This document shows, piece by piece, positions 1 through 7,544 of a DNA stretch of 14,153 nucleotides (position 1 is the stretch's first letter; each line of letters starts with the position of its first letter). The DNA is from JAVKSM01 sp039583705 (GTDB lineage: Bacteria > Actinomycetota > Actinomycetes > Mycobacteriales > Pseudonocardiaceae): NCBI GenBank assembly GCA_039583705.1, contig JAVKSM010000086.1, positions 1 to 14,153 of the forward strand. The letters are read 5' to 3'. Below the pieces are notes generated by a model. It searched no databases. It was given only the letters and a program-made list of their open reading frames with translations, and had not been told where the DNA came from. The translations under genes were made by a program, and so were the position numbers.

Positions 1-1178
1 CGACTCACCGGGTCGTCGTGCCCAGCGTGGGCGAGCAGCTCGGCCAGCGTCTCCCGCGCGGCCGGGTTGCGCTGCACGACGTGGGGCAGGGTCGTCTCGG
101 CGCGCCGCAGCGCCCGCACCGCGTCATCCCGCCGGCCCCGCACGCGGGCGAGCGCGCGGCCATAGTGCACCCAGTACCGGGCGTGGCATACCACGTTGGG
201 CTGAGCCTGCGGGTGCAGGCCCGCCGCGATGACGACGGCGCGCTCCGGGTCGCCGGACTCCAGCGCCACGGCCATCCGCCACAGCCCGACGTTCGTCGGC
301 CCGAACCCCATCCAGTAGGCGTCACCCTCGCCGGTGCGCTCGGCCAGCTCGGCGGCGTGCGCCAGCGCCGCGTCCGCGTCCGCGGCACGGCCGTCCGCAG
401 CGGCGACCAGGGAGTGGCACAGTGCGATCCCACCCGCGAGCTGCATTGACTCCGGACTGTCCGTGGGCACGCTCGCCGCGTTCAGTGCGGCCCGTGCGAG
501 GTCGAACGCTCCGGCGGTGAGCAGGACATTGGGCGTGGCCCCTGCGGCGAGGCCCAGCGCCGCCGGGGTGTCGCGGCGCTCGGCGACCTGGCGGGCCAGC
601 AGCACGCCGTGCTGACGCAGGTCGAGCGGGGCGCCCGCAAGGCGCAGCCACGGGTTGGTGAGACCGGCGTGCAGCAGGGCCGCCAGGTCCAGCAGCTCGG
701 CCACGTCCCGCCCGGCGTTGATCGAGGTATGCACGTCGCGGATCAATCCGGGCAGCGCGGCGCCGGCCTCGCGGACCTTGCCCTCGTGACAGCGAGCTTC
801 CAATGCCGCGCTCACCCGTTCCCGCAGCGCCTCGACGGGGAGTACCTGCCCGCCCGGCTCGCCGTAGCTGACGGCCGTCACGGCCATACGGACGGCTTGG
901 ATGGCTTTGTCCATGCCGCCGTTGCCGGGCGCGGGCACCGGGAGCGCCACGAGGTCGGAGGGGGCGACCCCTAGGGCCTTCGCGAGGTCCACGATCACCG
1001 AGAGTCGGTCGAGGGTGCGCTCGCCGGTCTCCAGCCGCGACAGTTGCGAAGTGCTGATCTTGGCGAGTCCGGCGACGACTTCCAGGCTCTTGCCACGGGC
1101 GCGGCGGATCCGCCGGACCCGCCGGCCGATCGTCACGGGGTCGGGCAGCTCGACCGGCTCGACCGGCTCGTTCGCCAC
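1..1178 (-). CDS. XRE-family helix-turn-helix transcriptional regulator (C-terminus cut by window edge)
   Basis: The frame runs open for 392 codons from a GTG at 1178 to the left edge without a stop, so the C-terminus is missing. The GTG is chosen because AGGAGGGG lies 6 nt upstream of it. Residues about 17-74 form a lambda-repressor-like HTH: IGRRVRRIRRARGKSLEVVA begins the fold, and residues 41-54 (ISTSQLSRLETGER) are the typical recognition-helix region. After about residue 90 the protein is Ala/Leu-rich and helical, in the manner of the TPR-like halves of large actinobacterial XRE regulators. It probably binds DNA as a dimer and controls nearby accessory genes, but no ligand or target can be read from the sequence. 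It sits next to recombinase debris and uses somewhat more A/T-ending codons than the nitrogen and SRP genes, which suggests a transferred segment. The HTH is certain; the biological role is unknown. Confidence 0.85.
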   Translation of the reverse strand, partial: MANEPVEPVELPDPVTIGRRVRRIRRARGKSLEVVAGLAKISTSQLSRLETGERTLDRLSVIVDLAKALGVAPSDLVALPVPAPGNGGMDKAIQAVRMAVTAVSYGEPGGQVLPVEALRERVSAALEARCHEGKVREAGAALPGLIRDVHTSINAGRDVAELLDLAALLHAGLTNPWLRLAGAPLDLRQHGVLLARQVAERRDTPAALGLAAGATPNVLLTAGAFDLARAALNAASVPTDSPESMQLAGGIALCHSLVAAADGRAADADAALAHAAELAERTGEGDAYWMGFGPTNVGLWRMAVALESGDPERAVVIAAGLHPQAQPNVVCHARYWVHYGRALARVRGRRDDAVRALRRAETTLPHVVQRNPAARETLAELLAHAGHDDPVS

Positions 1179-1268
1179 GGCGCACCCCTCCTGATCCCCG
1201 GTTGCCGTCCAGCCAACGGTAGACCAGCCTTCCGGGCGCGTTTATCGGACGCTTAGAGTCACGGTCGG

Positions 1269-1433
1269 TTACGGGACGCGCGAGGTCGCTGCCTGCTCGC
1301 GGGGCTCGCCCAGGTGGCGGTAGATCGTCGAGCGGGTCACGCCGTAAAGAACATGCGCCCGCCCGCCGTGGCGGTGTCGATGGACTGGTGCAGCACCCGC
1401 AGGTCCACGCCGAGGCTGTGCAGCCGCGCCGAG
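1269..1433 (-). pseudogene. Serine recombinase (resolvase/invertase) remnant with internal deletion
   Basis: Two pieces of one serine recombinase lie end to end on the minus strand in different frames. From about 1433 to 1337 the translation includes ARLHSLGVDLRVLHQSIDTA followed by TAGGRMFF, the late part of the resolvase catalytic domain (the family pattern is GV.fRSL.E.IDT.T..GRL.F), and then meets a TGA at 1337-1339. In the next frame, from about 1343 to the TAA at 1269, it reads GVTRSTIYRHLGEPREQAA, the C-terminal Hin-type DNA-binding helix-turn-helix. The active-site serine region, the long E helix and most of the linker are absent. The simplest reading is a deletion fusing the catalytic fragment to the C-terminal HTH around 1340-1350. 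It cannot encode an active enzyme. It lies in the 469-base stretch (1179-1647) that holds no intact gene. Confidence 0.65.
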
Positions 1434-1540
1434 CGCCTCGGTCACGAGGACGCAACTCTGGTGTTGACGACCTATGGCCACCTGATGCCGGACAGCGAAG
1501 ATCGCACCCGGCGGGCCTCGACACGGCGGGGAATGCGGTT
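1428..1540 (+). pseudogene. Tyrosine recombinase (phage-type integrase) C-terminal remnant
   Basis: The plus-strand frame from about 1428 reads AERLGHEDATLVLTTYGHLM followed by PDSEDRTRRA. This is the C-terminal end of actinobacterial phage and ICE integrases. LGH carries the conserved box II histidine, and the Tyr in TTYGHL (about 1479-1481) is the catalytic nucleophile. Nothing recognisable from the N-terminal binding domain or the first catalytic Arg lies upstream in any plus frame, because the sequence to the left is the opposite-strand serine recombinase remnant. The frame stays open to 1703, but after about 1525 it is low-complexity Arg/Pro/Gly and runs into the end of the CPBP protease gene, so the original stop is unclear. 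This is a truncated fossil of an integrated element. Confidence 0.7.
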
Positions 1541-1561
1541 CCGGACGGCCCCGGCGAAGCC

Positions 1562-1594
1562 GGGACGGCCCAGGGACGGCCCAGGGACGGCCCC
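1562..1594. repeat. Short tandem repeat, three 11-bp units
   Basis: The unit GGGACGGCCCA occurs at 1562-1572 and 1573-1583, with a third copy at 1584-1594 whose last base is C. It lies in the non-coding stretch between the integrase remnant and the end of the CPBP protease gene. Function unknown; probably replication slippage in GC-rich sequence. Confidence 0.8.
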
Positions 1595-1647
1595 AGTGAT
1601 CTCCATTGGCGCGTCACCGCTGGTCATGCCCGGTTTCCCGGCGTCAG

Positions 1648-2415
1648 TCAGCCGTGTCCGAGCAACAGCAGCAACAACGCCACCGCCGGCAGCAGGTTGT
1701 TGAGCTGGTGCGCGACGACGCTGGCCAGCAGGCGCCCGGTGAGCAGCCGGGCCGCACCGATCGGGAGTGCGATCACCAGCAGCAGCGGCGTCCGGGTCAG
1801 CTCCAGGTGGGCGAAGGCGAACACCAGCGTCGTCAGCCCGAGCACCATCCACCGGTTCCACCCCCGCCGCTCTATCGCCCCCCAGAGCAGACCGCGGTAG
1901 ACGATCTCCTCGCACAGCGGCGCCACGAGCAACACCCCGAAGAACACCGTCCAGGCCAGCCCGGGCGACATGTGCAGCCCGGAGAAGGCCTCACCCACGG
2001 CCGAGTCGGCGTGCGACGAGCCGACGGCCGCCGCCCACACCGCGCTCGCGGGCACGGTCAGCACCAGACCCGCCAGCCCGAGACCCGAGCCGATCGCGAG
2101 GTCCCGCCAGGACCAGACCAGCCCGAGGTCGCGCCGCGGCCCGTTGCCGCGCACCAGCGTGGCCACCAGCGCGGTGCCGGCCGCCAGCACCGTCGGCACG
2201 ATCAGGCCGAGCACCAGCGCGATCGGCGGCAACCCGGTGTCGCCGCTGCCGAACGGCAGCAGCACCAGCACCGAGGTCAGGAGGAAGACCGCCTCACACA
2301 GCAGGTAGGCGCCGAAGCCCCACCGGTGGGTGCGAAGCACCGGCAAGGGCCGGGTCGGCGCGTCGGCGAGCGGGCCGACGGGTACGACGGATCCACGGTC
2401 CGGCGGGGGGGCCAC
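1648..2415 (-). CDS. CPBP family intramembrane glutamic endopeptidase (CAAX/Abi-type membrane protease)
   Basis: This 255-residue polytopic membrane protein has about six to eight hydrophobic segments (roughly 35-53, 65-88, 105-128, 152-168, 188-202, 208-225 and 238-253). It carries the CPBP (Abi) family motifs: EEIVYR with the Glu pair at 169-170 and Arg174, FAFAH with His203, and HQLNN with His236 and Asn240. In the family these residues form an intramembrane glutamate protease site. Substrates in actinobacteria are mostly unknown, so the target here is not predicted. The GTG start at 2415 lies 3 nt after the TGA of the upstream amidohydrolase, with only a weak ribosome site, so translation is probably coupled. 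It is the last gene of the conserved block; beyond it lies recombinase debris. Confidence 0.9.
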   Translation of the reverse strand: MAPPPDRGSVVPVGPLADAPTRPLPVLRTHRWGFGAYLLCEAVFLLTSVLVLLPFGSGDTGLPPIALVLGLIVPTVLAAGTALVATLVRGNGPRRDLGLVWSWRDLAIGSGLGLAGLVLTVPASAVWAAAVGSSHADSAVGEAFSGLHMSPGLAWTVFFGVLLVAPLCEEIVYRGLLWGAIERRGWNRWMVLGLTTLVFAFAHLELTRTPLLLVIALPIGAARLLTGRLLASVVAHQLNNLLPAVALLLLLLGHG

Positions 2416-2418
2416 GGC

Positions 2419-3492
2419 TCAGCCCACCACACACCCACGAAGCAACACACGGGACGGGCTGCGCAGGGCGCCGAGGTCGGCGCGGGGGTCGGTGTCGACG
2501 ACGAGCAGGTCGGCCGGCGCGTCGTGCTCCAGCCCCGGTCGGCCCAGCCAGCGCCGCGCGGCCCAGCTCGCGGCGCCCAGCGCCGCCTCGGCGCTCAAGC
2601 CGACCTCGCGCAGCGCGGTCACCTCGTCGACGACCCGGCCGTGCTCGACGCCGCCCCCGGCGTCGGTGCCGACGTAGACCGGGATCCCGGCCTCGACCGC
2701 TGATGCGAGAGTCGAGCGGGCCCGGGCGTGCAGGTCGGTCATGTGCGCGGCGTACCGCGGGAACTTGGCAACTGCGGCGGCCGCGAACGAGGGGAAGTTG
2801 GCGACGTTGATGACGGTCGGCACCAGCGCCACGCCGCGGCGCGCCATCTCGGCGATCGTGTCGTCCCGCAGACCGGTGCCGTGCTCGATGCAGTCGATGC
2901 CGGCTACCAGCAACCCGGGCAGGGCGTCCTCGGCGAACACGTGGGCCGTCACCCTGGCCCCACGCGCGTGCGCCGCCGACACCGCCTCGGCGAGGACGTC
3001 GTCGGGCCACAGCGGGGCCAGGTCCCCCGATGAGCGGTCGATCCAGTCCCCGACCAGCTTGACCCAGCCGTCGCCGAAAGCGGCCTGCTCCGCGACCGCG
3101 GCAGGCAGCGCTGCCGGGTCGTCGAGCTCCACCGCCAGCCTCGGGACATAGCGCTTGGTCCGGGCGATGTGCCGGCCGGCCCGGATGATCTCCGGTAGGT
3201 CGGCGCGGCCGGCGAGGGGACGGGTGTCGATCGGGGAGCCACAGTCCCGGATCAGCAGGGTCCCCGCGTCGCGGTCGGTCCCGGCCTGGCGGGCAGCCTC
3301 GTCGAGGTCCACCGGGCCAGCCGGGCCGAGGCCGACGTGGCAGTGCGCGTCGACGAGGCCGGGCAGCAGGAAGCCACCGTCGGAGAGCGTCTCGGCGGCG
3401 GGCACCGGTTCCAGGCTGATGCGACCGTCCGCCACCCACAGCTCGCGCACCTCACCCTCGGGCAGCGCAACACCACGCAGCCGATAGCTCAC
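2419..3492 (-). CDS. Metal-dependent amidohydrolase family protein
   Basis: This 357-residue protein belongs to the amidohydrolase superfamily (TIM-barrel metalloenzymes acting on C-N, C-O or related bonds). A small N-terminal beta segment (1-40) leads to FLLPGLVDAHCH, with metal-binding His50 and His52. Lys145 (WVKLVGDW) could be the carboxylated bridging lysine, His184 (VTAHV) and His204 (IEHGT) fit the next metal ligands, and Asp277 (VGTDAGGG) is the catalytic Asp. The closing strands return to the small domain (DLLVVDTDP). It resembles imidazolonepropionase/prolidase-like members, but the substrate cannot be assigned. The GTG start overlaps the TGA of ffh by four bases (GTGA), a classic coupling arrangement. 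From memory, an amidohydrolase-like gene (Rv2915c) also follows ffh in M. tuberculosis, so the linkage looks conserved. Its tie to protein targeting is unexplained. Confidence 0.9.
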   Translation of the reverse strand: MSYRLRGVALPEGEVRELWVADGRISLEPVPAAETLSDGGFLLPGLVDAHCHVGLGPAGPVDLDEAARQAGTDRDAGTLLIRDCGSPIDTRPLAGRADLPEIIRAGRHIARTKRYVPRLAVELDDPAALPAAVAEQAAFGDGWVKLVGDWIDRSSGDLAPLWPDDVLAEAVSAAHARGARVTAHVFAEDALPGLLVAGIDCIEHGTGLRDDTIAEMARRGVALVPTVINVANFPSFAAAAVAKFPRYAAHMTDLHARARSTLASAVEAGIPVYVGTDAGGGVEHGRVVDEVTALREVGLSAEAALGAASWAARRWLGRPGLEHDAPADLLVVDTDPRADLGALRSPSRVLLRGCVVG

Positions 3493-5030
3493 GTGCGCTT
3501 GGGCAGCTTGAAGACGGAGGGGTCGAAGCCGGGCGGCAGCTCGTCCAGCCCGGCCAGTCCAGGTGGCAGCTCCCGCAACCCTGGCGGCATGGCCGACAGG
3601 TCAGGCATCCCGGCGGGCTGTCCGGACAGGCCGCCGGGAATCTTGGTTGGGGTGGGGCCCCGGCCCCGACCCTTCTTGCCCTTCCGGGCACCCTTGCGCT
3701 GCCGGTTGCCGCGGGTGCCGGGGATCCCGAACTGGCCGGCCATCTGCTTCATCATCTTGCGGGCCTCGAAGAAGCGGCCCACCAGTTGGTTGACCTCGCT
3801 GACGGTGACGCCGGAGCCGCTCGCGATGCGTTGCCGCCGCGATCCGTTTATGATCTTCGGATCGGACCGCTCGGCGGGGGTCATGCCGCGGATGATCGCC
3901 TGCACCCGGTCCAGTTGCTTCTCGTCGACGGCCGCGAGCGCGTCCTTCATCTGGGCGGCGCCCGGCAGCATCCCGAGCAGGTTGGCGATCGGACCCATGC
4001 GCCGCACGGCGAGCATCTGGTCGAGGAAGTCCTCCAGGGTGAGCTCCCCGGTACCCATCTTCGCCGCGGCGGCCTCGGCCGATCGGGCGTCAAACACCTG
4101 CTCGGCCTGCTCGATGAGCGTGAGCAGGTCGCCCATGCCGAGGATCCGGCTTGCCATGCGGTCGGGATGGAAGACGTCGAACTCGTCGAGGCCCTCCCCG
4201 TTGGACGCGAAGAGGATCGGCTGCCCGGTCACCTGCCGGACGCTCAGCGCGGCCCCACCGCGGGCGTCACCGTCGAGCTTGGTCAGCACCACCCCGGTGA
4301 ACCCGACGCCGTCGCGGAAGGCCTCGGCGGTCGCCACGGCATCCTGGCCGATCATGGCGTCGACGACGAAGAGGATCTCGTCGGGCCGCACCGCGTCGCG
4401 GATGTCGGCGGCCTGCGCCATGAGCTCGGCGTCGACGCCGAGCCGGCCGGCGGTGTCGACGACCAGGACGTCGTGGTGACGGCCGCGCGCCTCGGCGACG
4501 GCCCGGCGGGCGACGTCCACCGGATCCCCGACGCCGTTGCCCGGCTCGGGCGCGAACACCGTGGCCCCGGCGCGCTCGCCGACCACCTGGAGCTGGGTGA
4601 CGGCGTTGGGACGTTGCAGGTCACAGGCCACCAGCAGCGGGGTGTGGCCGGCCTTGCGCAGCCACCGGGCGAGCTTGCCCGCCAGCGTCGTCTTGCCGGA
4701 GCCCTGCAGGCCCGCAAGCATGATCACAGTCGGTGGCGTCTTGGCGAACCGCAGCCGGCGGGTCTCGCCGCCGAGGATGCTGATGAGCTCCTCGTTGACG
4801 ATCTTCACGACCTGCTGGGCCGGGTTGAGCGCACCGGAGACCTCGGCGCCCTTCGCACGCTGCTTGACCTGGGTGACAAACGCGCGGACCACCGGCAGCG
4901 CGACGTCGGCCTCCAGCAACGCGATCCGGATCTCGCGGCAGGTGGCGTCGACGTCGGCCTCGGAGAGCCGGCCCTTGCCTCGCAGGTTGGACAGGACGGA
5001 GGTCAGCCGTTCGGAGAGCGTGTCGAACAC
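3489..5030 (-). CDS. ffh: Signal recognition particle protein Ffh (SRP54 homologue)
   Basis: Ffh is the GTPase of the bacterial signal recognition particle. It binds 4.5S RNA and signal sequences emerging from the ribosome, then docks on FtsY at the membrane. From the GTG at 5030 it has 513 residues: an N domain (1-100, VFDTLSERL onward) and a G domain with GLQGSGKT (107-114), DLQRP (137-141), DTAGR (192-196), TKLDG (250-254) and GEG (278-280). The Met-rich M domain (about 295-430) carries the SRP RNA-binding stretch SRRQRIASGSG (397-407). A basic tail (435-465) and a Pro/Gly/Leu-rich tail follow. The GTG is preferred because family proteins begin at this FDTLSERL segment, with GGGAG 10 nt upstream. 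An ATG at 5054 (behind AGGGGA) would add 8 residues and an ATG at 5108 would add 26. A 108-nt gap separates it from glnD. Confidence 0.97.
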   Translation of the reverse strand: MFDTLSERLTSVLSNLRGKGRLSEADVDATCREIRIALLEADVALPVVRAFVTQVKQRAKGAEVSGALNPAQQVVKIVNEELISILGGETRRLRFAKTPPTVIMLAGLQGSGKTTLAGKLARWLRKAGHTPLLVACDLQRPNAVTQLQVVGERAGATVFAPEPGNGVGDPVDVARRAVAEARGRHHDVLVVDTAGRLGVDAELMAQAADIRDAVRPDEILFVVDAMIGQDAVATAEAFRDGVGFTGVVLTKLDGDARGGAALSVRQVTGQPILFASNGEGLDEFDVFHPDRMASRILGMGDLLTLIEQAEQVFDARSAEAAAAKMGTGELTLEDFLDQMLAVRRMGPIANLLGMLPGAAQMKDALAAVDEKQLDRVQAIIRGMTPAERSDPKIINGSRRQRIASGSGVTVSEVNQLVGRFFEARKMMKQMAGQFGIPGTRGNRQRKGARKGKKGRGRGPTPTKIPGGLSGQPAGMPDLSAMPPGLRELPPGLAGLDELPPGFDPSVFKLPKRT

Positions 5031-5138
5031 GGGGCGTCGACTCCCAGGTGTCATCGATGGCGGTCCCCTGCGAGGGTAGCCGGCCTGCTCTGCCGGGGTC
5101 TGGTTCATCCAGGTGGTTCGGCCGGCCGATCAGCCGGG

Positions 5139-7505
5139 TTACCGGGCGGCGGCGAGGACGGCCTGCTCGATGCCCTGGCGGGCCGCGGCAGACAGGCTCC
5201 CGTCCGGACCGGTGCCGGTCAGGCAGAACGAGTCGAGCACAGAGGTGCCCAACGTGACCACCTTCGCCCACCGCAGGTCGACATGGCAGCCCTCGAGGGC
5301 AGCCGCCAGCTGGTGCAGCAGGCCGATACGGTCGGCTCCCCGCAGTTCGAGCACGGCGGCGCCGCTCGCCTCGTCGTCGAACCACAGCACCCGGGCCGGG
5401 GAGGGAACAGGTGCCGGACGGCCGTAGTCCCGCTCCTTGGCCGCCAGCCGCTCGTCCAGCCGCAGCGTGCCCTCCAGCGCCCGGACCAGGTCCTCCCGCA
5501 GCAGCGCGGCATCCGGCAGCGAGCCGAACCGCGGCGAGACCGTGAAGGTGTCCACCACGACCCCGGCGTCACCGCGCAGCGCCGCGGCGTGCACCTGCAG
5601 GGAGTGCAACGCGAGCACCCCCGCGGCCCGGGAGAGCAGCCCGGGCCGGTCCGGTGCCGCCACCGTGACGGTAGCCGGAACCGGCTCCGCGGCGACGAGC
5701 ACCTCGGGGCGCCCGCTGGCCGCCACCGCAACGGCGAGCTCCCGCTGGGCGTCGCTCAGCGGGTCAGGCTCCGGCATCGGGCCACCGGACATCACGACCC
5801 GGCAGCGGGCGACCAGGCCGTCGACCAGCGTGGAGCGCCAGTCACTCCACACCCCCGGCCCGGTCGCCAGGCCGTCGGCCTCGGCCAGCGCGGCCAGCAG
5901 CTCCAGCAGCACGGCGTCGCCGGCCAGAGTGTCGACGACACGCTGCACGGTCGCGGGATCCTCCGGATCCCGCCGGGTCGCCGTGTGCGGCAGCAGCAGG
6001 TGGTGGCGCACCACCCTGGCAAGCAGCTCGACGTCGTGCGGCCACAGCCCCAGACGCCGCCCCACCTGGCGGGCCAGCGAGGCCCCGACCTCGGAGTGGT
6101 CGGTGCCCCGACCCTTGCCGGCATCGTGCAGCAGCGCGCCGAGCAGCAGCAGGTCGGGCCGCGTCACCCGGGTGGTCAGCCGGGTGGCCTGGGCGCAGGT
6201 CTCGACGAGGTGGCGGTCGACGGTCCACACGTGGCTGCGGTCCCGCGGCGGCAGGTCCCGCACCGCGCCCCACTCCGGGAACAGCCGGCCCCACAGCCCG
6301 GTGCGGTCCAGCGCCTCGACCACGCCGACCATGCCGCGACCGCTGCCCAGCAACGACAGCAGCTCCGAGCGGGCCGCGATCGGCCACGGCTCGCGCAGCT
6401 CGGGCGCGGTGTCGGCCAGCCGTGCCAGGGTGCCGGCAGCCACCGGCAGGCCGGTCCGCGCCGCGGCGGCGGCCACGCGCAGCACCAGCGCGGGGTCCCG
6501 GGAGGCGTGGGCGTCGCGTGCCAGCACCACCTCGCCGCCGTGCTCGACCACACCCTCGTCGAGTGGCCGCCGCACCGGGACGCGGCGCAACGCGGCCAGC
6601 CCCCGGCGGGGCAACGCCGCGCGCGCCCCCCGCAGCGCGACGTCGAGTGCGAACACGACCGTGCGGGCCGCCCCGGACAGCTCCCTGGCCAGCTCGAAGC
6701 GGTCGGCCACCCCGACCGCGGCGGCGATGTCGTCGGCGTCCTGGGCGCGCAGCACGTCCCGGCCGCGGCCGGCGTTGCGGTGCAGCTCGGTACGGACGTC
6801 GAGCAGCAGCGTGCGCGCCGCCCGCACGTTGGCGCCGGCCCGGTCGACGAGCTGCGCGGTGGCCAGCGCATCGAGGAGTTGGACATCGCGCAGCCCACCG
6901 TGGCCACTCTTGAGGTCCGGCTCGACCCGGTGCGCGACCTCGCCGGTGCGCAGCCAGCGCTGCTCCGCGGCACCGACCAGCTCGTCGAAACGGGTGCGGA
7001 TGCTGCTCCGCCACGTCTGCCGCACCGCACCGATCAGCCGGTCGGTCAGCGCCCCGTCCCCGGCCAGGTGGCGGACCTCCAGCAGGCCCATCGCCGCCCG
7101 CAGGTCGGTGGCAGCCACCGCCACGGCCTGCCCCACGGTGCGCACCGAGTGGTCGAGCCCGACGCCCGCATCCCACAGCGGGTACCACAACTGCTCGGCC
7201 AGCGCGGCGATGTCGTTCCCCCGGGCGTCCCCGCCGCCGTCGTGCACCAGGACGAGGTCGAGGTCGGAGTACGGCGCGAGCTCGCGACGGCCCAGGCCGC
7301 CCACCGCGACCAGCGCGATGCCCGTGCCGTCGCCGCCGGCCATGCCGAGGCTCACCGCGCGTGAGGAGAGCCAGAGGTCGTGCAGGTCGACCAGTGCGGC
7401 ACGCAGCGCCTCCGCGCCGAGCCGGCGCTGACCCGGACCCGCCCCGAGCAGCACGGCCCGCGCGCGGACCAGGTCCTCCGCGGTACCCGGGCTCACCGTC
7501 GTCAT
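5139..7505 (-). CDS. glnD: Bifunctional PII nucleotidyltransferase / nucleotidyl-removing enzyme GlnD
   Basis: GlnD adds and removes a nucleotide on the T-loop tyrosine of PII in response to nitrogen status. It is a uridylyltransferase in enterics and is reported to be an adenylyltransferase in Streptomyces and Corynebacterium. The 788-residue protein shows the full architecture. The nucleotidyltransferase motif is GGLGRRELAPYSDLD (69-83, metal-binding Asp81 and Asp83), and DLKSGHGGLRD (197-207) is the conserved GlnD linker motif. The HD hydrolase domain has LLHDAGKGRGTDH (His460-Asp461, His470) and HH at 501-502. Two C-terminal ACT domains that sense glutamine lie at about 612-685 and 716-788, each with a DRxGLL signature. 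The ATG at 7505 has GGAGG about 8 nt upstream. It starts 39 nt after the second PII gene, so it is almost certainly cotranscribed with its substrate. No key residue appears lost. Confidence 0.96.
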   Translation of the reverse strand: MTTVSPGTAEDLVRARAVLLGAGPGQRRLGAEALRAALVDLHDLWLSSRAVSLGMAGGDGTGIALVAVGGLGRRELAPYSDLDLVLVHDGGGDARGNDIAALAEQLWYPLWDAGVGLDHSVRTVGQAVAVAATDLRAAMGLLEVRHLAGDGALTDRLIGAVRQTWRSSIRTRFDELVGAAEQRWLRTGEVAHRVEPDLKSGHGGLRDVQLLDALATAQLVDRAGANVRAARTLLLDVRTELHRNAGRGRDVLRAQDADDIAAAVGVADRFELARELSGAARTVVFALDVALRGARAALPRRGLAALRRVPVRRPLDEGVVEHGGEVVLARDAHASRDPALVLRVAAAAARTGLPVAAGTLARLADTAPELREPWPIAARSELLSLLGSGRGMVGVVEALDRTGLWGRLFPEWGAVRDLPPRDRSHVWTVDRHLVETCAQATRLTTRVTRPDLLLLGALLHDAGKGRGTDHSEVGASLARQVGRRLGLWPHDVELLARVVRHHLLLPHTATRRDPEDPATVQRVVDTLAGDAVLLELLAALAEADGLATGPGVWSDWRSTLVDGLVARCRVVMSGGPMPEPDPLSDAQRELAVAVAASGRPEVLVAAEPVPATVTVAAPDRPGLLSRAAGVLALHSLQVHAAALRGDAGVVVDTFTVSPRFGSLPDAALLREDLVRALEGTLRLDERLAAKERDYGRPAPVPSPARVLWFDDEASGAAVLELRGADRIGLLHQLAAALEGCHVDLRWAKVVTLGTSVLDSFCLTGTGPDGSLSAAARQGIEQAVLAAAR

Positions 7506-7544
7506 CTCCCCGACCTCCGCTCCTGCCGTGGCGCGAGAATCCCG

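Noticed and set aside
1400..1425. Plus-strand VHAEAVQ upstream of the integrase remnant, resembling the integrase segment before LGH
   Set aside because: It would need a frameshift, and the opposite strand of exactly this stretch gives a much longer and better serine recombinase match.
322..1617. Minus-strand 431-codon frame overlapping the XRE gene
   Set aside because: Low-complexity Arg/Pro/Gly translation without domains. The XRE frame in another phase has a clear HTH and a ribosome site.
1606..2703. Plus-strand frames over the CPBP and amidohydrolase genes
   Set aside because: Gln/Arg/His-rich shadows of genes with intact catalytic motifs on the minus strand.
3786..7364. Plus-strand open frame of 1192 codons antisense to ffh and glnD
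   Set aside because: It mirrors two well-conserved minus-strand genes and is rich in Gln/Arg/Gly/His with no recognisable domain. Long antisense frames are expected when GC-rich codon bias removes stops on the opposite strand.
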